Source: a bacterium
Lineage (GTDB): Bacteria > Krumholzibacteriota > Krumholzibacteriia > LZORAL124-64-63
Assembly: GCA_020049465.1 (NCBI GenBank)
Contig: JAIFKS010000165.1
Location: 1 to 35,849, forward strand
Direction of reading: 5' to 3'
Length of the DNA stretch: 35,849 nucleotides
Part shown: piece by piece, positions 24,660 to 32,233 of the stretch
How positions within the stretch are numbered: the stretch's first letter is position 1
Layout of the letters: each line of letters starts with the position of its first letter
Translations under genes and position numbers: made by a program
The notes under the pieces: model-generated
What the model was told of the DNA's origin: nothing
Databases searched by the model: none
Seen by the model: the letters and a program-made list of their open reading frames with translations, nothing else

Positions 24660-25565
24660 TCAGTCGCCGGACGGCGCGGCGCGGCGCGCCCGCAGCCAGT
24701 CGTACCACCGGTCCAGCCCCTGGCCGGTCGTGGCGGAGACGCGCAGGATCTCCAGGCGCGGGTTGACCGCGCGCGCGGCGCGCTCGCAGGCCTCCAGGTC
24801 GAACTGCACGTACGGCAGCAGGTCCAGCTTGTTGATCAGGCACAGCGTGGAGGCGGCGAACATGTGGGGGTACTTCAGCGGCTTGTCGTCGCCCTCGGCC
24901 ACGCTGATGATGACGACCTTGGCCGCTTCGCCCAGGTCGAACATGGCGGGGCAGACCAGATTGCCCACGTTCTCGATCATGAGCACCGAGCCGGCGGCCG
25001 GTTGCAGTTTGTCGCAGGCGCGCTTGACCATGTCCGCATCGAGATGGCAGCCGCGCCCGGTGTTCACCTGCACGGCGGGCGCTCCGGCGGCGGCGATGCG
25101 TTCGGCGTCGCGCATCGTGCGCTGGTCGCCCTCGATCACGCACAGCGGCATCTCTACGCCCAGATCGGCGATGGTGCGCTCGAGCAGCGTCGTCTTGCCG
25201 GCCCCCGGCGACGACACCAGGTTCAGCGCCAGCACGCCGCGCCCGGCGAACCAGCCGCGGTTCAGCAGCGCCTGGCGGTCATTGCCGGCCAGAACGGCTT
25301 CGGCCACCGCGATCTCGCGCGAGCCGGCGGCCGGGGCGTGCGGATGGCTATGCGGATGATCGTCGCCGTGGTGGTGGTGATCGTGGGGATGGTGGTCGTG
25401 CGGGTGGTCGCCGTGGTGGTGGTGCTCATGCGGATGCGCATGTCCGTGGTCGTGCCCGTGGTCATGTCCGTGGTCATATCCGTGGTCGTGATCAGACCCG
25501 GGTTCGCCCGGCCGGCGGATGGTCACGTCTTCCGCAGGTTGTCCGCAGCCGCAGGTGTCGCACAT
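24660..25565 (-). CDS. hypB: Hydrogenase nickel insertion GTPase HypB with histidine-rich region
   Basis: The 301-residue GTPase drives nickel insertion into the large subunit with HypA. It opens MCDTCGCGQ, the N-terminal high-affinity CxxCGC nickel site. A long histidine/aspartate tract follows (about residues 25-77), a metal-storage module found in some HypB proteins. The G domain has the P-loop SSPGAGKT (118-125), EGDQRT, the metal-site segment GRGCHLDADMV, ENVGNLVCP and NKLDLLPY. The ATG at 25565 follows hypA by 27 bases, and its stop is two bases from hypF. The repetitive His codons give a low-complexity stretch at about 25337-25490. Confidence 0.96.
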   Translation of the reverse strand: MCDTCGCGQPAEDVTIRRPGEPGSDHDHGYDHGHDHGHDHGHAHPHEHHHHGDHPHDHHPHDHHHHGDDHPHSHPHAPAAGSREIAVAEAVLAGNDRQALLNRGWFAGRGVLALNLVSSPGAGKTTLLERTIADLGVEMPLCVIEGDQRTMRDAERIAAAGAPAVQVNTGRGCHLDADMVKRACDKLQPAAGSVLMIENVGNLVCPAMFDLGEAAKVVIISVAEGDDKPLKYPHMFAASTLCLINKLDLLPYVQFDLEACERAARAVNPRLEILRVSATTGQGLDRWYDWLRARRAAPSGD

Positions 25566-25592
25566 GGAAGGCCTCCGACGTTTCGACGCGAA

Positions 25593-25928
25593 TCAATCGA
25601 CGTTCAGCGACAGCACGCGCAGTTCGCGTCCGCCGTCGATGTCGAGCACATCGCCGCAGGCCGGGCACACGGCGATGGGTTCACTCACTTCCGCGACCGC
25701 TCCGCACCCGGCGCACAGGCCGCGGCCCGGCACGTCGCGGATCTCCAGTCCGGCCTCCGCCGACAGGCCGTTGCGCGCCGCCCCGAAGCAGAACCGCAGC
25801 GCGTCGGTCTCGATGCCGGCCAGCCGTCCCACCTCCAGCACCACGCGGTTGATACGCGCGGCGCCCGCGGCGGCGGCCTGCCGGTGGGCGATCTCCAGGA
25901 CGTTGGCGATGATCGTCATCTCGTGCAT
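25593..25928 (-). CDS. hypA: Hydrogenase nickel incorporation protein HypA
   Basis: The 111-residue nickel chaperone passes Ni2+ to the large subunit. It begins MHEMTI, where His2 binds nickel, and has the zinc site CAGCG and CPACG (two CxxC pairs, about residues 72-92) typical of HypA/HybF. The length is normal. The start ATG is at 25928, 20 bases after the stop of the small membrane protein gene, and the product is followed by hypB, so it heads the hypABFCDE series or is second in it. Confidence 0.95.
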   Translation of the reverse strand: MHEMTIIANVLEIAHRQAAAAGAARINRVVLEVGRLAGIETDALRFCFGAARNGLSAEAGLEIRDVPGRGLCAGCGAVAEVSEPIAVCPACGDVLDIDGGRELRVLSLNVD

Positions 25929-25948
25929 GGGCCGCCCCGCGGTTCCGG

Positions 25949-26206
25949 TCAGGCCAGCTTGTCGGAACCCTTGCCCCGGAAGCGCGGCGCCAGCCAGGCG
26001 ACGAGCATGGTCCAGGCCGCGATCACGAGGCCGAAGCCGATACCGGTGCCGATGAAGGTGACCGGCGACGTGGCCTTCGTGAATTCGGAGAGGGTCGCCG
26101 GCGACACCTGGCTCTTGAACAGGCTCAGGAACACCAGGCCGGCGAGCACGCCGATCACCAGGCTCACCACCAGCACCATGATCATTCCGAGACGCGGCTT
26201 GTTCAT
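25949..26206 (-). CDS. Small two-helix membrane protein, possible first gene of hyp operon
   Basis: An 85-residue protein of no family I recognise. It starts MNKPRLGMIMVLVVSLVIGV and has two hydrophobic helices (about residues 8-28 and 48-68), a short intervening segment (SQVSPATLSEFTKATSPVTF) and a basic C-terminal tail (RFRGKGSDKLA). The ATG at 26206 is preceded by GAAGGGG at good spacing; the frame stays open 32 codons further but that part looks non-coding. It lies 20 bases before hypA on the same strand. A role in hydrogenase maturation, nickel handling or membrane docking is only suggested by position. Confidence 0.6.
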   Translation of the reverse strand: MNKPRLGMIMVLVVSLVIGVLAGLVFLSLFKSQVSPATLSEFTKATSPVTFIGTGIGFGLVIAAWTMLVAWLAPRFRGKGSDKLA

Positions 26207-26238
26207 GCGATCCCCTTCTTCACGCGATCCCCTTCTTC
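26207..26238. repeat. Tandem 17-bp repeat spanning a ribosome-binding site
   Basis: Plus-strand GCGATCCCCTTCTTC occurs at 26207-26221 and again at 26224-26238, a 17-base period, with a weaker third start after that. On the minus strand each unit reads GAAGAAGGGGATCGC, so the ribosome-binding site of the small membrane protein gene is duplicated. Confidence 0.75.
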
Positions 26239-26347
26239 GTGCGACCCCTGCCGCTCGAAGCCTGAAAACGGGCGGCCGGTGGGCCTCGTCGGTCTGCGCC
26301 ACACGAAATTAGCACGGCGCCCCGGGCGCGGCAAATGATGCGCCGGG

Positions 26348-27286
26348 TCAGCCTTTGGCCGCCGGCCTGGGGTCGTCCTCGTGGCCCTCGCCGCGCAGCA
26401 TCGCGCAGGCGTGGGCCAGCCCGGGCAGCAGGGCCGCCAGCGCGTCGGCCACGGCCCCGCGCGAGCCCGGCAGATTGACGATCAGCGTCCGTCCGCGCAC
26501 GCCGGCCCGTCCGCGGGCCAGCATGGCTTTGGGCGTGCGCCGCTGGCCGTGCGCGCGAACGGTTTCCATGAGGCCGGGCGCCTCGCGCTCGAAGACCGCG
26601 TCCATCGCCTCGGGCGTGCGGTCCCGGGGTCCCAGTCCGGTGCCGCCGGTGGTCACGACCAGGTCGATCTCCTGCTCATCGGCCCAGCGGCGCACCTTGC
26701 CGGCGATCGTCCCGGTGTCGTCGGGCACCACCGCCGTTTCCACCACCGTGTAGCCGGCCGCGGTCAGGCGTTCGGCCAGCAGGCGGCCCGTGAGGTCCTC
26801 TTTCTGCCCGGCGGCGACCGAATCGCTGGCCACCAGCACGGCCGCGGTCAGGGCCGCCACCGCCGCCGACGCGTGGTCGCTCTTGCCGCCGCGCTTTTCG
26901 ACCAGGCGCACGCTCTCGATCGACAGCGTGTCGTCGATCATCTTCAGCATGTCGTAGACCGTCAGCGCCGCCACCGCGGCGCCGGTCATGGCCTCGACCT
27001 CGACGCCGGTGCGGTCGACCGCGCGCACGGTCACCGTGATCGTGACGGTGTCCGGCCCCAGTTCGAACTGCGTGTCCACCCAGTCCACGCGGATGGGGTG
27101 GCAATAGGGGATGAGCTGGGGCGTCTGCTTGACCGCCAGGGCGGCCGCCGCGCGGGCCATTTCCACGGCGTCGCCCTTCGGCAGCGTCCGCGCGCGCAGG
27201 CGCTCGATGGCCGCGGGCGTGCCGCGCAGGACCGCGCGGGCGGTCGCCGTGCGCAGGCTGTCGGGTTTCAGGCTGACGTCGATCAT
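26348..27286 (-). CDS. moaCB: Bifunctional molybdenum cofactor biosynthesis protein MoaC-MoaB
   Basis: A 312-residue fusion. The N-terminal half (about residues 1-155) is MoaC, cyclic pyranopterin monophosphate synthase, with QTPQLIPYCHPI and EVEAMTGAAVAALTVYDMLK. The C-terminal half (about 165-300) is the MoaB/MogA fold with TTGGTGLGPRDRTPEAM and NLPGSRGAVADAL, expected to bind or adenylylate molybdopterin. The fusion is a known architecture in several bacterial groups. The ATG at 27286 has AAGGA five bases upstream; the open frame upstream is not coding. It diverges from the CheB-CheR gene. No molybdoenzyme is in the window, so its link to the hydrogenase island may be chance. Confidence 0.92.
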   Translation of the reverse strand: MIDVSLKPDSLRTATARAVLRGTPAAIERLRARTLPKGDAVEMARAAAALAVKQTPQLIPYCHPIRVDWVDTQFELGPDTVTITVTVRAVDRTGVEVEAMTGAAVAALTVYDMLKMIDDTLSIESVRLVEKRGGKSDHASAAVAALTAAVLVASDSVAAGQKEDLTGRLLAERLTAAGYTVVETAVVPDDTGTIAGKVRRWADEQEIDLVVTTGGTGLGPRDRTPEAMDAVFEREAPGLMETVRAHGQRRTPKAMLARGRAGVRGRTLIVNLPGSRGAVADALAALLPGLAHACAMLRGEGHEDDPRPAAKG

Positions 27287-27614
27287 GGGCGTCCTTCGGT
27301 CGCGGGGGAACGTCGCGGGGGGCGGAAAGGTGTGCCGACGCGGCATCCTTCAAGATAGCGGCAGCGCCGGCGATTGTAACGGCATTCGAAGGTGGACGGC
27401 CCCGCCAGGGGGAATGAAATCAATATGCACTTTCATTGTGGGCGCCCGGTCCCTGGGATCGCGTTCGACGCAGATTGCCGGCAGGTTCTCTGGATTTCGC
27501 CTAGATCTTCCGCTAGGATCATCCGGACCGCTCGGTATCGCAGCCCATGTCTTCGGCATATTCTCTTCCGGGGCGAGGGGTCCGGGTCCGCAACTCACCG
27601 GGGAAGATGGAATC
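27287..27614. other. Divergent intergenic region (328 bp) with an inverted repeat
   Basis: Holds the start regions of moaCB (minus) and the CheB-CheR gene (plus). AATGAAA (27413-27419) and TTTCATT (27431-27437) form a perfect 7-bp inverted repeat around an 11-base AT-rich centre, which could be an operator. A smaller CCTAG/CTAGG repeat lies near 27500. The plus reading frame of the CheB-CheR gene stays open across the region, but its codons there look random. Confidence 0.5.
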
Positions 27615-30386
27615 GTGACGCGTCCCACCGGCAGGAAAGTTCCGCGGCCGCGCGGGGCAGGCGCCTCTGCTCCGGCCCTGTCCACCCCGGCCGCGGGCGG
27701 GTACCCGCGCCTGTTTCCCGTCGTGGGCATCGGCGCCTCGGCCGGCGGGCTGGAAGCGCTCGGCCTGTTCCTGACCCACATGCCGCCGGACACCGGCATG
27801 GCCTTCGTCGTCGTCCAGCACCTCGATCCGGTCCACAAGGGCATCATGCCGGAGCTGCTCCAGCGCGCGACCACCATGCCGGTGGCGCAGATCAGGGACC
27901 GGACGAAGATCGAGCCGAACCACGTCTACGTGATCCCGCCCAACGCCGACCTGTCCGTGCTGCACGGCACGCTCCATCTGCTGGAACCTGTCGCGCCGCG
28001 CGGTCTGCGGTTGCCCATCGACCACTTCTTCCGATCCCTGGCGGATGATCAGCACGAACAGGGTTTCGGCGTCATCCTCTCGGGCATGGGTTCGGACGGC
28101 AGCCTCGGGCTGCGCGCGATCAAGGAGAATTCCGGCGCGATCTTCGTCCAGGATCCCGCCTCGGCCAAATTCCAGGGCATGCCGCGCAGCGCGGTCGACT
28201 CGGGGTTGGCCGACGTGGTGGCGGCGGTGGAGGAACTGCCGGCGCGGATCCTCGCCTATCTTCAACACGTTCCCGCGCTGCAACCGGGAGCCGAAACTCG
28301 AGCGGGCGCGGAGGCCGCAGGCGACCGGGATAAGAGCGGCCTGGAGAAGGTGATCATTCTTCTGCGCGCGCAGACCGGTCACGATTTCTCCCTCTACAAG
28401 AAGAGCACCACCTACCGCCGCATCGAGCGGCGCATGGGGCTGCATCAGCTGGCGCGCATTGCCGATTACGTGCGCTTTCTGCGGCAAAACCCCCAGGAGA
28501 CGGAGTTGCTCTTCAAGGAGCTGCTCATCGGCGTGACCGGCTTCTTCCGCGACCCGCCGGTCTGGGCTGACCTCGTCGACGAAGCGTTGCCGGCCCTGCT
28601 GGCGGCTCATCCTCGCGGGGCCGCGCTGAGGGCCTGGTGCCCCGGAGTTTCCACCGGCGAGGAGGCGTATTCCCTGGCCATGGCGTTCCGGGCCGCCGTC
28701 GAGAGGTTGGATCCGGGCGTCCCGTTCACGCTGCAGGTTTTTGCCACCGATCTGAACAAGGAAGCCGTCGACAAGGCCCGGAAAGGGGTCTACCCGGCCA
28801 ACATCGCCGCGGACGTGTCCGAGGACCGCCTGCGCCGCCATTTCATCGAAGAGGAGGGCGGCTACCGGGTGAGCAAGGAAATCCGGGAAATGGTCGTCTT
28901 CGCCCCACAGAACCTGGTCATGGACCCGCCGTTCACCAAACTGGATATCCTGAGCTGCCGGAACCTGCTCATCTATCTTGAGCCGGCGCTCCAGGAGAAG
29001 CTTCTGCCCCTGTTCCACTACAGCCTGAATCCGGGCGGGCTGCTGGTGCTCGGGAACTCCGAGACCATCGGCGCGGCCGGCGACCTGTTCGAGCCGCTGC
29101 CCGGCAAGACGCGGCTCTTCCGGCGCCGCGAGGCCGGGCTGGCGCCGGGCGCGGTGGAGTTCCCGTCGGCGTTCGTCAGCCACCGCTTCCCTGTCTCGCA
29201 GCCAACCCTGGCCGCGGCTGCGCAGCCGTCTTCCGGAAGCCTGCAGAGACTGACGGAGACCATCCTGCTCCAGCATTTTTCGCCAGCGGCGGTTCTGGCC
29301 ACCGGAAGCGGCGATATCGTCTATTTCAGCGGCAGGACGGGCCGGTATCTGGAACCGGCTGCAGGCAAGGCGAACCTCAATCTTTTCGCCATGGCCCGCG
29401 AGGGATTGGCCGGGGCCCTGAGCGATTCTTTCACCAAGGCCGTGCGGGAAAAAATCACCGTCACGATCCACGAGGTAGTGGTGGAAGGCGACGGGGTCAG
29501 CCGGATGATCGACATCACCGTTCAGCCGCTGAATGAACCGGCGGACCTGCGCGGCATGGCGCTGGTGGTTTTCAGGGATGCGCCCCCGGCCGCGGTCGCC
29601 GTTCAGTCCGGCCGACCGGGTCGGGCTTCCGGCAGGGATGCCCAACGGACGGCTCTCGGCGCCGAACTCCAGCACGCCCGCGAGGAACTGCGGATCTCGC
29701 GCGAAGAGATGCAGGCCTCGCAGGAGGAACTGAAGTCGGCCAACGAGGAACTGCAATCCACCAACGAGGAATTGCAGAGCACGAATGAGGAACTGACCAC
29801 CTCCAAAGAGGAAATGCAGTCCATGAACGAGGAGCTGGAGACCGTCAACCACGAGCTCCAGGCCCGCGTGACAGAACTGTCGCGCGCCGGCGACGACATG
29901 GAAAACCTCCTGAACAGCACCGACATCGCCACGCTTTTCCTGGGGAACGACCTGAGAGTGAGGCGATTCACGCGCCAGGTGGCGGACATCATCAAACTGA
30001 TCCCCGGTGACGCCGGCCGGCCCATCACGGACATCGTCAGCGATCTGGAATATCCCGGCTTCGGCGACGATGTGCGCGAGGTCCTGCGGTCGCTCGTCTT
30101 CCAGGTGAAGCAAGTGCCCGCTGCCGGCAATCGCTGGTTCCAGGTCCGCATCATGCCCTACCGCGCGCAGGGCAACCGCATCGACGGTGTCGTGGTCACC
30201 TTCACGGACATCAGCGAGACGAAATCCCTGGAGATCGCGTTGCGTGAAGCCCGGCACGGACTGCAGGCCAGCTTCGACGTCCAGTCCCGGGAACTGGGGG
30301 ACTCGCGTCAGTTGGAAGTTGCATTGAAGCGGGCCGTAGAGGCCCTGGAAGCCCGTCTCACGGGACGACCCGAGCCGTTGCGCTGA
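27615..30386 (+). CDS. CheB-CheR-coiled coil-PAS fusion protein
   Basis: A 923-residue cytosolic signalling fusion. The methylesterase domain comes first with an intact triad: Ser42 (GASAGGLEAL), His69 (VQHLDP) and Asp161 (GMGSDGS). A CheR methyltransferase domain follows (KKSTTYRRIERRM; PGVSTGEEAYSLAM, the SAM loop; DLNKEAVDKARKG; LSCRNLLIYL). Next is a heptad coiled coil repeating NEELQST (about residues 690-755), then a PAS domain (about 765-870) ending VVVTFTDISETK. Many such proteins end in a histidine kinase; this one stops after the PAS and a short helix, and a separate kinase gene follows after 34 bases. The GTG at 27615 is chosen because GGAA lies close upstream and earlier codons look non-coding. 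No chemoreceptor is nearby. Confidence 0.87.
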   Translation: MTRPTGRKVPRPRGAGASAPALSTPAAGGYPRLFPVVGIGASAGGLEALGLFLTHMPPDTGMAFVVVQHLDPVHKGIMPELLQRATTMPVAQIRDRTKIEPNHVYVIPPNADLSVLHGTLHLLEPVAPRGLRLPIDHFFRSLADDQHEQGFGVILSGMGSDGSLGLRAIKENSGAIFVQDPASAKFQGMPRSAVDSGLADVVAAVEELPARILAYLQHVPALQPGAETRAGAEAAGDRDKSGLEKVIILLRAQTGHDFSLYKKSTTYRRIERRMGLHQLARIADYVRFLRQNPQETELLFKELLIGVTGFFRDPPVWADLVDEALPALLAAHPRGAALRAWCPGVSTGEEAYSLAMAFRAAVERLDPGVPFTLQVFATDLNKEAVDKARKGVYPANIAADVSEDRLRRHFIEEEGGYRVSKEIREMVVFAPQNLVMDPPFTKLDILSCRNLLIYLEPALQEKLLPLFHYSLNPGGLLVLGNSETIGAAGDLFEPLPGKTRLFRRREAGLAPGAVEFPSAFVSHRFPVSQPTLAAAAQPSSGSLQRLTETILLQHFSPAAVLATGSGDIVYFSGRTGRYLEPAAGKANLNLFAMAREGLAGALSDSFTKAVREKITVTIHEVVVEGDGVSRMIDITVQPLNEPADLRGMALVVFRDAPPAAVAVQSGRPGRASGRDAQRTALGAELQHAREELRISREEMQASQEELKSANEELQSTNEELQSTNEELTTSKEEMQSMNEELETVNHELQARVTELSRAGDDMENLLNSTDIATLFLGNDLRVRRFTRQVADIIKLIPGDAGRPITDIVSDLEYPGFGDDVREVLRSLVFQVKQVPAAGNRWFQVRIMPYRAQGNRIDGVVVTFTDISETKSLEIALREARHGLQASFDVQSRELGDSRQLEVALKRAVEALEARLTGRPEPLR

Positions 30387-30420
30387 GTATGCGGCGGGTG
30401 CTGGGGACAGGAAGGTGCCC

Positions 30421-32145
30421 ATGAAGGACCGCAAGCCGAACGCCGAAGCTGATCTGCGCAGCCGCGCCGAAAAGCGGTTGACGGCACAGGCGCCGTTGTC
30501 CGGCGCGCCGTCGTCAGCGAACGAGTTGCCGCGGCTCGTCCATGAACTCCAGGTTCACCAGATCGAACTGGAAATGCAGAACGATGAGCTTGTCAACTCA
30601 CGGGCGCAGATGGAGGCGCTGAAGGATCGCTACTACGAGTTCTACGACTTCTCGCCGACCGGATTTCTCAGCCTCGACGCCCAAGGGTCGATCATCCAGG
30701 TGAATCTCAACGGCGCGCGCCTGCTGGGCCGGGAGCGCTCCCAGCTCTCCGGCCAGGCGTTCGCGCCGTTCGTGGCCGGTGTCGATCGAACCGCGTACAG
30801 CGAATTCCTGCAGTTGGTCTTCGCGACCAGGGACAGGCAAACCTGCGAAGTGGCTCTGGAGCGGAGGGGACAGCCGCCGCTGCATGTGCAGATCGAAGGC
30901 ATCCAGTCGTCAGCCGGGCGGGAGTGCCGCGCGGTGCTGTTGGACATCACCGGGCTCAGGCGGGCCGAGGACGAGCGGGTGAAGCTGCAGGGGCAGTTGC
31001 TCCAGGCGCAGAAGACCGAGTCGTTGGGTCATTTGGCGGGGGGCATCGCCCACGATTTCAACAATATGCTTGGCGTGATCATCGGCCACGTGGAGATGGC
31101 ACTCGACAGCGCCGGTATTTCGCCGACGGTCCACGACGATCTGCTCGAGATCCGCAAGGCGGCCGAGCGTGCCGCCGAACTCACGAGCCAGTTGCTGGCC
31201 TTTGCCAGGTTGCAGCCCGTGGCGCCCCGGGTGCTCGACTTGAACGTGACCATTGCCGGCATGCACACGATGCTCAGGAGGCTCATCACCGAGACCATCG
31301 ACATCGATTGGAGGCCGGGCGACGGCCTGTGGATGGTGAAGATGGATTCCGGGCAGGCGCACCAACTGCTGACGAACCTCTGCATCAACGCGCGGGACGC
31401 CATTGCCGATGTCGGTCGGATCACCGTCCGGACGCAGAACGTCTCCCTGGGCGCCCGGGATCCGGGCGTGCTGGACACGCACGGCACCGCGGGCGACTTC
31501 GTCCTGCTGACGGTGACGGACACGGGCCGCGGCATGGAACCGGACATCCGGGCCAGGATCTTTGAGCCATTCTTCACGACGAAGGAACAGGGCAAGGGGA
31601 CGGGGCTGGGGCTGGCCACCGTGTCAGGTATCGTGAGCCAGAACCAGGGGTTCATCACGGTCGAGAGTGTTCCTGGCCAGGGGTCGACGTTCAAGGTCTA
31701 TCTGCCGCGATGCACGGACCATGGCGTTCCGTTGCCGGCGTTCTCAACGGTGGACCACACGCTGCCCGACGCGAGAACGGTGTTGCTGGTGGAGGACCAG
31801 ATCGATCTGCTGGATGTCACCAGGAGCATGCTGGAGCGCCTCGGTTGCCGCGTGCTGACGGCCGCGACCCCCGGTGAGGCGATCGGCCTGGCGGAAAGGC
31901 ACGGCCGCGAAGTCAACCTGCTCCTGACCGACGTGATCATGCCGGGGATGAACGGCCGCGATCTCGCCAAGAGGCTGCTCGCGGAGCATCCTCATCTGAG
32001 GATCCTCTTCATGTCCGGATACACAGCCGATCTGATCGGGAGCCGGGGCCTGCTGGACGACAGGATCCATTTTCTCCAGAAGCCGTTCCTGATGAAGAAT
32101 CTGGCCGACAAGCTGTGGGAGGCGCTGGGCGACGCGCAGGTGTGA
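30421..32145 (+). CDS. Hybrid histidine kinase (PAS-HisKA-HATPase-REC)
   Basis: A 574-residue soluble hybrid kinase with no membrane segment. An N-terminal helical segment (LVHELQVHQIELEMQNDELV) precedes a PAS domain (about residues 65-190). The H-box is GIAHDFNNML with His211, then N box NLCINARDAI, G1 DTGRGM, the F box EPFFTTK and G2 GTGLGL. The C-terminal receiver (about 455-570) has Asp504 (LLTDVIMPGMNG) and the lysine of LQKPF. The ATG at 30421 has AGGAAGG upstream; a GTG two codons earlier is possible. Directly after the CheB-CheR-PAS gene, it probably works with it as a split version of the CheB-CheR-PAS-kinase architecture. Downstream partner not visible. Confidence 0.9.
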   Translation: MKDRKPNAEADLRSRAEKRLTAQAPLSGAPSSANELPRLVHELQVHQIELEMQNDELVNSRAQMEALKDRYYEFYDFSPTGFLSLDAQGSIIQVNLNGARLLGRERSQLSGQAFAPFVAGVDRTAYSEFLQLVFATRDRQTCEVALERRGQPPLHVQIEGIQSSAGRECRAVLLDITGLRRAEDERVKLQGQLLQAQKTESLGHLAGGIAHDFNNMLGVIIGHVEMALDSAGISPTVHDDLLEIRKAAERAAELTSQLLAFARLQPVAPRVLDLNVTIAGMHTMLRRLITETIDIDWRPGDGLWMVKMDSGQAHQLLTNLCINARDAIADVGRITVRTQNVSLGARDPGVLDTHGTAGDFVLLTVTDTGRGMEPDIRARIFEPFFTTKEQGKGTGLGLATVSGIVSQNQGFITVESVPGQGSTFKVYLPRCTDHGVPLPAFSTVDHTLPDARTVLLVEDQIDLLDVTRSMLERLGCRVLTAATPGEAIGLAERHGREVNLLLTDVIMPGMNGRDLAKRLLAEHPHLRILFMSGYTADLIGSRGLLDDRIHFLQKPFLMKNLADKLWEALGDAQV

Positions 32146-32173
32146 TTGCGGACGAAATTCACTATCGCAATCA
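32143..32173. promoter_or_regulatory. Inverted repeat at kinase stop codon, upstream of cytochrome operon
   Basis: TGATTGCG (32143-32150, beginning with the kinase stop codon) and CGCAATCA (32166-32173) form a perfect 8-bp inverted repeat around 15 bases. It may be a weak terminator stem or an operator ahead of the cytochrome genes, which start 60 bases later. No T-run follows. Confidence 0.4.
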
Positions 32174-32233
32174 TTCGGTTCGCGGCGTCGTTTTCCCTGC
32201 ACTGAACGACCTTCCGACTCCTATATTTGCGCC

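Noticed and set aside
25337..25490. Short-period repetitive DNA that could be taken for a CRISPR or satellite
   Set aside because: It encodes the His/Asp tract of HypB; there are no regular spacers or constant repeats.
26240..26302. N-terminal extension of the small membrane protein to a GTG near 26302
   Set aside because: The extra 32 residues are Arg-rich and random-looking, and the ATG at 26206 has a good ribosome-binding site.
27519..30434. 971-codon minus-strand frame opposite the CheB-CheR gene
   Set aside because: The plus strand has intact CheB, CheR, coiled-coil and PAS motifs; the antisense product has no recognisable domain.
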